Assembly (NCBI GenBank): GCA_021234155.1
Contig: JAJEKV010000002.1
Coordinates: 42,207,203-42,271,202, forward strand
Direction of reading: 5' to 3'
Length of the DNA: 64,000 bases
From: Isoetes taiwanensis
Taxonomy: Eukaryota > Streptophyta > Lycopodiopsida > Isoetales > Isoetaceae
Below the pieces are notes generated by a model. That model worked only from the letters and a program-made list of their open reading frames with translations. It ran no database searches and was not told the DNA's origin. Within the stretch, counting starts at the first letter, position 1. Every line of letters begins with the position of its first letter. Shown here in pieces: positions 35,629 through 47,077 of the stretch. A program made the translations under genes and the position numbers.

Positions 35629-36807
35629 ATGGCTAGGACGGAGCAGACCGCTTGTAAGGTAAGCAACGATGATAAGCCCAACGCCCAAGTCCTCGACGCC
35701 GAGCAGAAACTCAAGGATGCTGAAGAGAAACTGAAGGCCGACATGGAGAGGCGACCTAGATACTACCGAAATCTAGAGAAGAGGCGGAAGAAAGAAGAGA
35801 GGACCAAGAGGAAAGAAGAGAAGGCAAAGAGGAAAGAGGAAAAAGCAAAGAGGAGAGAAGAGAGGGCAAGGAAGAAAGCACAGGAAGCAGCCGAGGAGGC
35901 CGAAGAAGACCAATGGCGCGAACAGGGAACGAAGAGCAGGGAAGAACACCACAGGAAAGGCAAAAGGGTGATGACAGACGAGCCCCCGCAGAAGAAGAGG
36001 AGGAGCTCGGTCGACATAGTCAGCGGTGCGAAGGCGACCAACCTCCATCGTCGTCGGAAGATTCGAGGGACGCGCAGAACTTCTTGGAAGAAGTAACTTG
36101 TAGGAACAGGAGAATCCTCGCAGAAGAACAAGAACAGTCATCCTGAGACAGATGAACCCCAAGAGGAGGGCCAAACCCCAGCCCAAGACCCGGCAGGACC
36201 CTAGATTGAACTACCCCCGCCAATGCCTCCACCGTTTTCGCAATGGCAAGAAGCGAGAAAGCTAGATGCAGACAAAGCAGCACCAAAGAAGGCGAAGAAA
36301 ACGGCCAGAGAATCATACACTTTAGGGCCCGAGAGGAGGTACCAGAAAGAGTTAGCAGACTATACCGTATATAAGAGGATGCACACCGAGTACAATGCCT
36401 ATTACGAGGCTCACAAGGTAAAATATATTGAAGGAGGGCGGCCAACACGTGAGACACTCCGGCTGAAACCCCCACCAGAGCTTCCGGACCCCCCACAGAA
36501 GCCCAAGAGAAGATCCCAAAATTCAGTATTTGGGAAAGCCTTGCGAGAAATCCGACACTTCCAACGGAGTTACGGATTTCTTATCCCCAGAGCTGCATTC
36601 CAGAGATTTGTCCGGGAGATTTTGTGGGATTTCGACCCCGACAAGCGAGTAACCAACGACATGTTACTCGCTTTACAAGAAGCAGCAGAGATGGAGGCCG
36701 TGCAACACTTCGAAGATTCACTGGCATGCACGGTCCATGCAAAAAGAGTCACGCTTCAGCCAAAGGACATGAGACTGGCCAAATACATCAAGAGGACAGA
36801 TAAATAG
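35629..36807 (+). pseudogene. Retroelement-borne histone H3/CENH3-like protein
   Basis: One reading frame runs from ATG 35,629 to TAA 36,805 (392 codons), broken by in-frame TAA at 36,094 and TAG near 36,202. It opens MARTEQTACK, the histone H3 tail with K4 changed to Glu and R8 to Cys. A long Lys/Glu-rich, probably coiled segment follows (about residues 25-110), then a Pro-rich spacer with KYIEGGRPTRETL. From 36,544 there is a complete histone fold: REIRHFQ, AAFQRFVREI, ALQEAAE, HFEDSLAC, HAKRVT and PKDMRLA, ending KRTDK. It aligns without gaps to H3 from residue R52 to the C-terminus, with roughly half the residues identical by hand count. R83, C110 and H113 equivalents are kept. REIRHFQ and LIP resemble plant CENH3, while the loop-1 length is that of H3. 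It lies where gag would start. Confidence 0.85.
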
Positions 36808-36942
36808 AACAGAAGCTACTTTTCCTAACTAACAGGCTTATATGAAAAGTGTGAAAATTTTGAATAATAAGGATATATAGTTGTTTAAAACGTGCATTGA
36901 ATTAAGTATAGTAGTAGTTAAGGAGCAAATGTCCAATTTTGA

Positions 36943-37232
36943 CCAACACCTCTAAGGGTGCGCCAGAGCACAGTTAGGTCTGAACCTAACCCCCTCCTCG
37001 CGCACTCTTAGAGGGGTCCAGCCAACTGGGCCCTTGATCAGCCACTTACCTGCTCCAAATGAAGTAAATAAGCAAAGAAACTTGCAGTTAAGAGGAAAAT
37101 AAGTAGGAATTCACGTCTTTGAACTTGTTCTTGGCATCCATTAGGCATAGATAGACCAACACCTCCAAGAGTGCGCCAGAGGCCACTTAGGTCCCAACCT
37201 AACACCCTCCTCGCGCACTCTTAGAGGGGTCC
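36943..37232 (+). repeat. Two nested hairpins downstream of the H3-like ORF
   Basis: Copies at about 36,943-37,020 and 37,155-37,232 with the same CCTCTAAGGGTGCGC / GCGCACTCTTAGAGG arms as the three upstream copies. The H3-like ORF is therefore bracketed. Confidence 0.7.
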
Positions 37233-40200
37233 GATTTTTTCAAACCCCATAACTTGAGCTACAGAGCTCCAAATCGCCTGAAATTTGTTGCAATAGGACC
37301 GTTAGACAGCCTAGAATCCATTTATGACCTCAAATTAGGCTAGAAATGTCAAACCCTAGCTCAAAATGACTAAAATTGCTGAAATCCTTGAATTGTTTTT
37401 CCAAACTGTGGTTTGTTTCTAAATAGAAGCATATCCCATTAGTACCTCACAAGTATTGCTCTCGGCTCAAAGCTGATGCCTTACTCCTAGATAGAAGTGC
37501 CCAAGAACACCCCTTTATTATAGTCATCTAGACCTCAGCATAGCAACCCAAGTCCAACTGTTGGTACATCACCTCTGCTCATGCCAAAGGCATAAACCCT
37601 GACCTAATTTTGTGTCCTTCTAATAGAGTTTGACCTATACAGCCGCCACATTGACACTCCCTATTGCCAGGACCACCTAGAAAGGAGCCAGAGTCTAGAG
37701 CTGCCCAAGTCACTCCATGTGTAGAGATTGGACTCCCCCAAACCAACTTTGCTAGGACCTTAGAGTATGCCTCAAACATCATGAAGGCTCTGTAAAACAA
37801 ACCTCATTTCATGCCATACCACACGTCCTAATGTCCATAGACTTGTAGATTATAGATGTATCCAGTAATGCTGCTCGAGCCATCTTGCTTACTTATAGAG
37901 CCCAGAATGTTGTAGGGGAACCCTTCAAGTAGACCCTTAGACTCTAGGATATACGAGCGTTGCTTTCGAAGTATAGGGCCAGAGCCACAGAAGAGCTAGA
38001 GGCGCAACTTCTTGAAGACATCGAGGACCCGACCGATCTACAGGCAGATAAGGAGTGCGAGACTCGAATGGATAGGACACAAAGGACGGAGGAGACGACC
38101 TAGACAGCAGGAACAAATCACGCAAAGGCGACCAGAAGGAGCTATGGTAGGTGCAATGGAGATGACCACACTTCCACGGACAAGAGAGACACCTCGGAAT
38201 GAAGCAAAGCCCAAGCAACAGAAGTCGCACCCAGAAGTTCAACCTGCGGAGGAATAACAATGTCTGCCTACCGACCACGATCTCAGAGCTTCGAAGACAT
38301 TCAAGAACGCCCGACTGCAATAGCTAGGTGATCAACCGATCAATGGCACCGCACATCGGCAACCTTGCAACGACACACTGCATATAGGGACGTTGAGCAG
38401 TCACCGCATTCCTTACGACAGACATGCACATTAAGAAGGAGCATCTTTTTCAAGGGGCCACATCGACGAACACTCTTCGCAACTTGGGGTGACGAGCTCG
38501 GATCAGACATGAAGCTCAACAATAGTAGCAACATCTCAAGGAATCCTGGAGTCAACCAGAACGAAGAAGATGCAGCAAAACCGAAGGATCAAACGCGATA
38601 GGAGGAGGGGAAACCCTAAAGGAGTATAAACATTTAAGTTGATCTTCATAGTTGTTTTGAAAAAGTGGATGAATTAAAATCCCAATGTAAATGCATATAT
38701 GTCTATTGTATATCTCGGGTGCTCACAGATATAGTGGAGAAACATGAGTTTAAAGTCATGTTTTACGGATTTAGCGCTTAGATCAGGAAGCTCCTTCACT
38801 TCGACTACCAAATGAGGAAGCAAGGAAGCACAACTATAGCCCAACATCAAAATGGAAGAGCAAGTACGAAGGAGGAACGACCCGGCATCAACGAGCTCCC
38901 TAGAGGCAACAGGAGGATCAAAACTGACGGGCACAATCAAAACCACTGGAGGGTACCTCAAGACAAGAAGACGGCATAGCACTGAGGAACGTGACAATGT
39001 CCAAGCCATGTGACCGAGGGGATCAAACAAGGAAGATTGGAAGCTCGATGGAGGAGCAATTAGGTGAGGCGAGCCGATAACTTGCACGCGGACTTGCATG
39101 CAACTTGGTGAACCCAAGGATGGACGATTCAAAGAACAACTGCAGAAGAGAACAACTCTAGAGAAGTATAGCCAAAGAAAGCGCGCACAGCCTCAAGAGA
39201 CGCCTCCAAATAGCTTCAAGTATCATGAAGGGGGGAATAATTACCGCCCGAGAATAGGATCAGGAAGCAGACTGAAATGTCGAAGCATCAACGACCAGCA
39301 CACCTTTAGTTAGAATGTGATGCAAAGCGTGTTGTGCAATAGCCGACAAACATCGGACGGCCCAAGTATATCAACAAGTCACTCCGGAGTACGAGCGGAC
39401 GTACAAATAGGAGGATATAGATCGTCAACACCATTGCACCGGGAGGAACACCGATGACATTACCAAGGAGTAGGTGTGCAACTCGAAGGGAGGCATAAAG
39501 GGGACTTAATAGCTCTAGTAGTAATTGTAATTATGTAAGCTATATGCTTTGCATATATAGTTCCCTTGTTATTCCCTCCCTCCCATAGCGTAACAAATTA
39601 AAGGAAGAGATGTCAGGCAATTGCAGGGGTGAAGCAACCAACATCCTCAACACTCTTCGAGCAACAAGAGGACTCGATGTATGAGACGTCGATGGAGTCG
39701 AAGAAACAATATCGGATACAGAGTCGTCCTTTAGCTGCCAAGACAAAGAGTTCAAGATGAAAGATTTTTTTTCAACGGCGCCACCTTCAGGCTTTTGAAA
39801 AGCGGCATGGAAGATTCAAGTGATCAACTACACCATCAAAGCCACCAGCAATGAGAGGCTTCTAACGAACAAAGTCAACCTCTACATCAAAGGGGAGCCA
39901 CCGTCAAGGAGACTGAAGTATCGAGCGACTCGGAAGAACGTTACCTTGCTACTTCAAGCAGACAACGAGAGGATGAGCTTCTAGCAAGCTCAAGGATCTA
40001 AGGCCATGGGGCCTAGTAGGTTACATCCATATTGGGATTAGAAGGCATTGCCGGATAGTCTCGCTGAAAGGATTGCCCCAATATTGAGCTAAGCGTCAAG
40101 GATTGGGAAGGAAACGCATAGGAGTGACTAAAATTATACATGATTGTTAACAGACGTCCAACATATTGAAACCACTTGGTGAGATTGATCTCCTCGCTAA

Positions 40201-42040
40201 GAAGGAATCATTACTAGGATAATTGTTGACCATGTATAAATCTAGCACCTCCAAAAGAATAATCCAACCGAAAGAAAAGAAGTAATCTAACAAGTCCGGC
40301 CAACTTGTTACGATGGCATCAATTCGATTGGTAGGAATATTCCAAGAGTTTAAATAACTAAGAAAGGGGGAATCTCTAGAATATAAAAGAATAATACATG
40401 TAAGGTACATCTAAAATAAGAATTATAGTAATCAAATAGTCTTTTGAGACAAAAGGAATTGTCGTCATGACAAAACCTTGTGGTTTAGAATTGTTCTAAC
40501 TAAGTAGGTAACCCATAACTATATTGAAATAAATGATAACATAATATGTGCATCCATCTTAGATAGTTAGATATATGTCAGCTAAGGCTAGTAAATTAAT
40601 GCGCTAAGTAAGAAGCGTATAACCTCTTAAGGGGAGAGAATAGATATGACGTTGTGTACAACGTCGTTGAAGGGGTGCAGGACCATTTTTTTTTCGAAGA
40701 AAGTGGGAGGGCTCAATCTTATGATTGAACGTACTTGCATCGAAGTGACCGACCCGTAGAATAGAGTTCACTCCGGCAATGGCCGAAGCGAATAGAGCGT
40801 AAGATAGATAGATACCTTAGTGCTCAGGAGGCCTTCAACGTGCGAGACTGACGTAGTAGCTAACTACACCAATGAAGTGGAGCAAAACTATGGGAGCAAT
40901 GCAACGACCAAGTCACCTCCAAATTACTCCACGCCGGCTCAATGGGTGGATGCGTCCTAGCCTTAGGTAAGGTGTGCCCATGCATAATAAGCTTTAATAT
41001 GTCTTATTGACAAGTTAAATATAGATCCTAATAACCACATAGAATTTGTTGTACATATATGTATCATAGGGAAATAAGTTAAATAACAACGGTAATGTGA
41101 GGTAGCATGTTAATTAATCCTTCGCAAGGATGCAATTCCTTCCAAGGATAGCTATATAACCTCGGGTCCTTATAAATATAAATAGAAAATAGAATTCAGA
41201 TATACTTAAGTGCATCTTAGGGATATACTTCCAAGGGTAATGTAGGACCCAAGGAAGAGAATAAGAAGCACATCTAATTCTTGTGTATGATAATTAAAAC
41301 CTTGTCTATGTAACAATAGCTCTAAATCAGGGTTATTGTGTAAATAATCGCGACCTAAAAGTTGTTAAATATTGCAAAGCTAGAGTAAATATAATTGTAC
41401 GATCGAAATTAATGTATCAGATACTATGATAATGTAAATTCATAAATATTACCTTAGAGTAATTATGTTAATCGCATGCATTAAGGGAAGTCCAGCAGGA
41501 TCGTGCAGGCGTCCAAGACTGTCATGTTTACTTAAAGACGTTAACAGATGCTAGCCCACATGCAACAGTTGGTGGAGGAAGTACGAAGATATCCTCTCGC
41601 AGCAAGAGTTCTAGAGTAGTTGCGATTTCTACCATTTAAACTAATCGCTTAAATTTTGTGTGAGATAGTAAGTATGTAATTATAGATATTGTAAAATTAA
41701 TGCAGGATTTCAAGGTGCAAAGACTTGCAACACAAATTTTGTTATAACGTGTTGCAAGGGATGAAGAGTACCTTGGGAGTGTAAATTTTGTATGAACTTG
41801 ATAAACTTTGATAAACTTAAATGTTGTATTAAGTAAGGTTAGTAATTACCTTGCATTGATTAAGTTATGAAGCGATAAGTTAATTGGATAATCAAATAGT
41901 ACAGTAAGGTCTTAAACATTACCTTAGAGTAATTCTAATAATTATGTAACTATAGTAATAATTGCATGCATCAAGTCGGTTGCAGGACAGGAAGATCCCA
42001 AGGTGGGGAGAACCTTGATGCTGCGGACAGCATCATTTTA
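37233..42040 (+). other. Interior of LTR element without recognisable pol
   Basis: About 4.8 kb between the last hairpin and the polypurine tract. I looked for RT (YxDD), RNase H, integrase (HHCC, DDE) and protease (DTG/DSG) wording on the + strand and found none. Short frames such as 38,012-38,257 and 38,365-38,601 are basic but have no recognised domain. Either pol was replaced by unrelated DNA, or it is too decayed to read. Confidence 0.5.
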
Positions 42041-42052
42041 AGGTGGGGAGAA
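42041..42052 (+). promoter_or_regulatory. Polypurine tract
   Basis: AGGTGGGGAGAA immediately before the 3' LTR, the expected plus-strand primer. A second AAGGTGGGGAGAA lies ~50 bp upstream. Confidence 0.8.
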
Positions 42053-43599
42053 TGTGACGTTCCAGCATAACATACGGTATGAATACGTATATTATACTGA
42101 CACGTCACTAGTACATGTCGACTCAGATGACATGTACACGGCGACCGTAAAGGGTAGTACCCTAGGGTACGACCTTGTGAACCATTATATTGCATATGTT
42201 AAGGCCACATATGAATATAATATCTTTTGCCATGTGGCAATAGCCCATTGACCAAAAGGGCCCAGCCCTAAAATTCGTGGGGATAAAGGGGCATAAACCC
42301 TAAAAGGGAAACCCTTTCGGTTTCCAGCCCCTGTAGGTCGGATTGGAGCAGCATTGGACGCCATTTCGCCTGAAGAGTAGCAGAGGAATCGGAATTCCTA
42401 GGTTGCAGCTCGATCCAAGACCAGCAGTCTCGAAATCCAGCAGCATGGACGCTTTCAGAGGAGTGGGAGCCAGCCAAGAAGCGGGTTAGTGGTTGATCCG
42501 ATAGTTAGATCCGATTTTTCAGCCCTCATTCCATAGGATTAGTATCCATTCTTAGCTATAGGCGACCCCTACAGCCTAAGAATGATAAACACTAACAAAG
42601 GAACCTAACCATGTATGATTAGGTAGATTAGAATAGATGTATTCTATTATTTCAGTTCTGTTGTGTTGATGTTTGACATTCTATGCGCCACTCTTGTGTA
42701 TTGGGAAGGGGGGTAGAGACCCAGAGCCCAAGTAGATGGATGATCCTAGTTTTAGCCCATTAATTCCCAATTAATGCGGCACGTGCATAGCCCCTGGGTG
42801 GGTGGCGGAGCTAGACCGGCTGACAAGGGAGGGCTTGTCTAATCACAGTTGATCCCTCTGGTGCGTAGCGACGGCCGGGGAACGTTGTGAGCTAGGCCTA
42901 ATACCCTGGCACTGCGTGAGGGCAGGGTATGGGCTCGACACCTCTTGGGTGATGCGTCATCTTCTAGGGGTTCAAGTCGTATATGAGCAGTGGATCTCTA
43001 GCTCGCCTGTGATTGGCATGAACCTTCTGGAGGAGAGTGATCTCCTCCTGCCTCATCGGGGCTGGGGAGATGCAACCCAGTAGTAGTAGCCCCTCTGGCT
43101 ATTCACCCGTGCAGGCTCTGATCGGGGCTCCAATACTTTTCAGCCTATCTGCAAAGTATGCACAGGAGGGGCGGATGGAGTGGACTACCCAACGGCCATG
43201 TTCCTATGCCAGCCAAATCCATTTGCCATGAATTCTGTCTGCATTGCTATCTGGGAGCCCAAGCCGTCAGTCTTTCCCCATGAGTCTGAGCTGGGTAGGA
43301 CTTCCCTATGTTATGCTGATGTACTGATGTGTTGATGCAGCTACTGCGATATGGTGGACCACCCTTCGAGGTGGGTATGTTATTATTGATTTATGTCATG
43401 TGCTCATGTGTGTTTACGCTTCCGCAGTTAGATCGATCCCGAGGGAGACGGGATGAATGACTCCCCGTCGGGTTCTTGGCCACCATCAAGAGCCCGATGT
43501 TAGGTGGACGGCCTCACGTCAGCGAGAAGATGCTGGTTTGAGGGATGATCTCCAGTTTGTATACGACCAGGGCATCGTATATGAGCTGGGGCCGTCACA
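42053..43599 (+). repeat. 3' LTR of the large (+) element
   Basis: 1,547 bp, TGTGACG...CGTCACA, uninterrupted copy of the 5' LTR. It is followed by the TCTAG target duplication. Confidence 0.9.
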
Positions 43600-43604
43600 T
43601 CTAG

Positions 43605-44880
43605 CTATGGCGATAGCGTCTCTTTTGGTGTTCAAATCCGCTCTAATGGAGAGTAGTGCTAAAATAAAAAAGCCCAGTCGTCTCCGAGCTCCAGCGTCCA
43701 ATAAGTAATTTATATGTATACGAAATACCTAAGCGAATCGCCATGATCTGTGGGTAGGAGCCAGATGGATGGAACTTGTAGGGAAACTAAAGAAACATCT
43801 ATAGATGTATCCTTTTTGACGAATTTCATAAGGTGGAAGAATAAAGGGTAGCATAATCATATCCATATCCATATTCATATCCACAGCTACATCCACAGCC
43901 ATAGCCATAGCACAATTTCTTTATTGTCTTGCCAAAGCACGAACAAGGCAGCCCAATTGGGATCTTGGGTCCAAGAATTCAAATTCTAATACTAGAACAA
44001 ACATGGAGCCAGATGATCAGGATTTGGACATATGGGCAATGGGATAAAAAAAGGGGATTTAGTACCAGCATGAAGAAAATAGAATAGATGAAGAAATGCG
44101 ACCTTAAATGGCAAAGACGATGTTCGAATGGCAGCTACATGGAAACTTCTTAACCCCTGCAGGTAAATGACTGATGTAACACACATTTCTATATATATGC
44201 TCGAATCTGATGATAGATCTCGAGATAAGAAGGTTGAAAATCAAAGATTTGAGATACATTAAATGTAGGAACAAGTGTAGCAAGGATAGGGCCGAAGTTG
44301 CATATGTAGAATGCGAAAAAAATACGAAACATATGTCCTTTTTTGTAAAAAAAAATGATGCATTTTTATACGTGAAAAAAGAAAAACGACCGATAAAAAG
44401 TTGTCAAAAACAGTCGCGAGTGCACAGACTCCAGAGCGTGTCCGCGTATAAAATGCCGTGTTCGCGATTTGCTATCTCTTAGATGCTAGCAGTGTTACGC
44501 ACCCGGCCATAGTGTCCCCATTTTGCAGACGTCGGATGTCAGTGACCACGTACTTAACTATTGGCAGGCGTCACAAAATTTTTGCAGACTTAACACTGCA
44601 CCTACACGGACACAAACAAGCTCAGGAATATTGGCGCTCCATATTGTGGTCGTATGTTATCTTTTTCCAGAGGCATTAATTATCTTCTGCGACTGAAGAA
44701 CGGGGCAGGTATTACATATGATTTTGTACGGGTTTGGCAAGCACGAATATGCCAAAACTATATAATGATGACACCAAAATTTTGGTTTTGGTTTTGTTTT
44801 TTCAAAGGTCCTGTGGCTGTCATTTTTTATGGTTTCTGTTTATGGAAATTAGGTTTCTGTTTTCGTAGCATTTTTATGTA
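43605..44880. other. Mostly anonymous sequence
   Basis: The first ~100 bp continue the coding-like frame split by the LTR element (see 32,054-32,272) and end at a TAA near 43,709. The remainder has no recognisable gene. A TATA-like GTATAAAATGCC lies at 44,446-44,457. Confidence 0.4.
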
Positions 44881-44882
44881 GC

Positions 44883-45014
44883 AGGGCCATGGTGTGAATA
44901 TTATTTATCCTATAATTAAGTAACAACGTATTTCGCACCGTGGCCTCGGTGCAAAACAGGTTGTCGTTTAGTTATAGGATAACTCATATTCGGACCGTGG
45001 CCACGATGCGAAAC
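44883..45014. repeat. Palindromes 3' of the divergent H3-like gene
   Basis: Two copies of the palindrome family CGCACCGTGGCCACGGTGCG (44,931-44,957 and 44,990-45,014), plus a half copy at 44,883. They are separated by the shared phrase TTGTCGTTTAGTTATAGGAT. They lie just beyond the 3' end of the gene ending at 45,184. Confidence 0.75.
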
Positions 45015-45183
45015 AAGTTGTCGTTTAGTTATAGGATAGCTAATATTGGCACCGTAATTTCTAAACATAAGTCTATACCTACAATTTTTAGGTTGATACA
45101 GATACAAAATACATATAACCAAACCAAATAATACACGGACATAGTGCAATTAAAAGTTTTTTATTAAGAAAAAAACTAATACT

Positions 45184-46464
45184 TTACATGCCTCGAAAAT
45201 ATTTCGTCAAAGCAACATCCCTCTGCATGATTGTCACCCTCTTTCCATGCACGGCACACTTCACACAGTCTTCAAAATACCTGACCATGTGATTCTCAGT
45301 TGCCTCGTGCAGAGCATCATACACATTTGCAGTAAATCAATTCACCTCTTCTGGCATTGGAAAAGCTCTGCCAGAACCGTGGTACCTCCTCCTATCCTCC
45401 TTCATTTTCGCGTACCTGTTCTGAACCTCCTCCCTATAGATTCTCGCCATAGTGAGCTTTGGAAGTACCCACTCCACGTGATTCTGGAAGTGCCAGATCT
45501 CCCGAATCCATCCGTACTTTGGCTTAAACGGCTTGCCCTTCTTGTTGAGCTTCAAAGGGCCTTTACACAGCACCTGTTTTTTCTGCAGCTGCTTAGGCGT
45601 GCGTGATTTCCTTTTATGCCTACTAGATTCCCCAACCTCAACGTTAGTCTGATTCAGAAGATTCAACACTATTTCCGGGTTAGGGATAACATTTAGAACA
45701 GCATCTGGAACAGGTTTATCCTGAACATGAATATTCTGAATAGGAATATCCTGAATAGGAATATCTTGAACAGGAATATCCTGAATAGGAATAGCTGGAA
45801 CAGGAATATCCTGAATCGGAATAGCCTGAATAGGAATATCTTGAATCGGAATATCCTGATGATTCCCAGTGTTTGACTGAGTTCCTGCTCCTTCGAACAC
45901 ACCAAGCACCTGCACATTCTGATTGGGCCTGGTTATGTAACCTATCTTGTTAATTAAGGTATCCAAAGTGCCCATTGTTGGAGTTAACGAAGCCATCAAC
46001 GTTGGATAGATTACGAAGGATCCGAGTGCCTCGTTCAAATTGTCAGCTCCCATCGAAGGAAAAGACAACTGGGTCTCTGGTTCAGTTACAACGTCAACAG
46101 AAACGACGATGCAATCTTCAGGCACAGGCACACCATGACAAACAACTGCCTGCACGAAAAGACCTTCACCGACTAAATTGCCTGAGGAAAAAAGATATAC
46201 ACGCCTTGGCTCGGACGACATGTCTCTGTATATCTCTTCTACTGCATTGGCAACATTCTGAACTACTTCGTCCAGACCTGCCTGCTGAACAACACCCTGC
46301 TCGAAAGATTCTGCTCTGTGCTGGTTACCTGATGCACTGGCATAGTTACTGGCGCTAACCTCAGAATTGTTACCATTTTGTTGGCGCCCAGATAGCGCCT
46401 CGTTTTGATGAGTTTGGTTGCTGACAACGTTAGATCCTATGGTAGCACTACTCTTCGCCTCCAT
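45184..46464 (-). pseudogene. Divergent histone H3-fold protein with very long tail
   Basis: The frame runs from ATG 46,464 (MEAKSSATIG) to TAA at 45,184, 426 codons, with a single in-frame TGA at 45,337-45,339. The first ~300 residues are a Gln/Asn/Ser-rich tail with about ten QDIPI-type pentapeptides (45,720-45,860). A basic stretch SSRHKRKSRTPKQLQKKQ follows. From 45,504 comes an H3 fold: REIWHFQ, then PKLTMARIYREEV, an extra ~18 residues in loop 1, the TGA, then FTANVYDALHEATE, YFEDCVKCAVHGKRVT and MQRDVALTKYF. The TGA falls exactly where histone H3 has R83, and CGA to TGA would explain it. The long loop 1 recalls CENH3, which also has an extended loop. It lies in a set of minus-strand genes with palindromes after each. 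The function is unknown; a DNA-bound nuclear role is inferred from the fold only. Confidence 0.75.
45718..45865 (-). repeat. Pentapeptide-coding 15-bp minisatellite
   Basis: About ten tandem 15-bp units on the minus strand (consensus ATTCAGGATATTCCT, encoding IQDIP with I/V variants) lie in the tail region of the H3-fold gene. The reading frame is kept through all units. Confidence 0.8.
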
Positions 46465-46570
46465 CTCTGAACTGTAATGCAAGAAATGAGTGGAGAAGGC
46501 TGATAAATGTCTATATAATATCTTAAGAATAAGGTTTTAAGAAAAATATATCGAACAAAGAAATCTATTA

Positions 46571-46703
46571 CAGACCGTTGCTACCGTGCGAAACAAGGAA
46601 TCGATAGACAAAGAAATAGAAGCAGTTCGCACCGTAGCCACGGTGCGAATATTTGCCATATACAAGCATTGATAACTAATATTTTGCACCGTGGCGACGA
46701 TGA
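46571..46703. repeat. Three palindromes between two minus-strand ORFs
   Basis: Copies at 46,571-46,594, 46,626-46,650 and 46,684-46,703 of the CGCACCGTGGCCACGGTGCG family, with the arms variably mutated. They lie between the H3-fold gene and the short ORF that ends at 46,805. Confidence 0.7.
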
Positions 46704-46804
46704 AGTAAAATATAACTGTGAAAACAAAATAAACTGGAACTAAAGGGAATGTTGCAGATATGATACAGATATGTAAGAAGTGTCTTTGCATTAATTGAAC
46801 TTGG

Positions 46805-47060
46805 TTACAACTTCATTTTCTTAGAGACATGAAGATCGTCAGAAATATTGACTTCTTCCAGGTCGGACTCCTGCAGACCAGCATCCAACAGGTACATAAG
46901 ACGAGGAATTTGTGGCTCCCTCTCTTCCCAAATCAGTTGAATTGTAGCCTTATCCACCCCCGACATGCGCAGCGACAGAATACATACTAAACCCACCAAA
47001 AACATGGGTGGCAATATCTCTCCTGACAGCCACCACTCAATCAGAATTGGCAGCTAACAG
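46805..47060 (-). CDS. Unidentified ORF, possible 3' exon
   Basis: The frame reads IEWWLSGEILPPMFLVGLVC and then DKATIQLIWEEREPQIPRL, ending in VSKKMKL and a TAA at 46,805. It is open upstream of the first ATG (47,014) to about 47,060, so it is more likely a 3' exon than a full gene. I recognise no domain. It is followed by three palindromes, like the other ORFs of this set. It could be the end of the gene whose other parts lie at 47,522-48,070 and 55,719-56,471. Confidence 0.35.
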
Positions 47061-47077
47061 GTGGTGACTACCAATCA

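Larger units (their letters stand above)
32273..43599 (+). mobile_element. Large LTR retrotransposon carrying an H3-like gene
   Basis: The element is bounded by the 5-bp target duplication TCTAG (32,268-32,272 and 43,600-43,604). It has LTRs starting TGTGACG and ending CGTCACA. The primer-binding site TGGTATCAGAGC lies at 34,655, and the polypurine tract AAGGTGGGGAGAA ends at 42,052. The interior (34,654-42,052) holds an H3-like ORF near the 5' end and about 5.2 kb in which no gag, protease, RT or integrase motif could be read. The LTRs are homologous to, but clearly diverged from, those of the element at 48,071-55,718. This copy is therefore a non-autonomous member of the same Ty3/gypsy family, presumably mobilised by a relative. 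Confidence 0.9.

Noticed and set aside
36094-36204. Programmed readthrough of in-frame stops in the H3-like frame
   Set aside because: There is no consistent stop context or position among copies, and the changes look like C-to-T decay. Not excluded, but less likely.
35629-36807. Possibility that the H3-like ORF is an ordinary host H3 or CENH3 pseudogene
   Set aside because: It lies inside clear LTR borders, has a ~300-residue spacer not found in host H3, and a matching version occurs at the same place in a second, diverged element.
45693-46358. Open frames with FRIFLFRIF or similar repeats
   Set aside because: They are other-frame readings of the pentapeptide minisatellite in the H3-fold gene.
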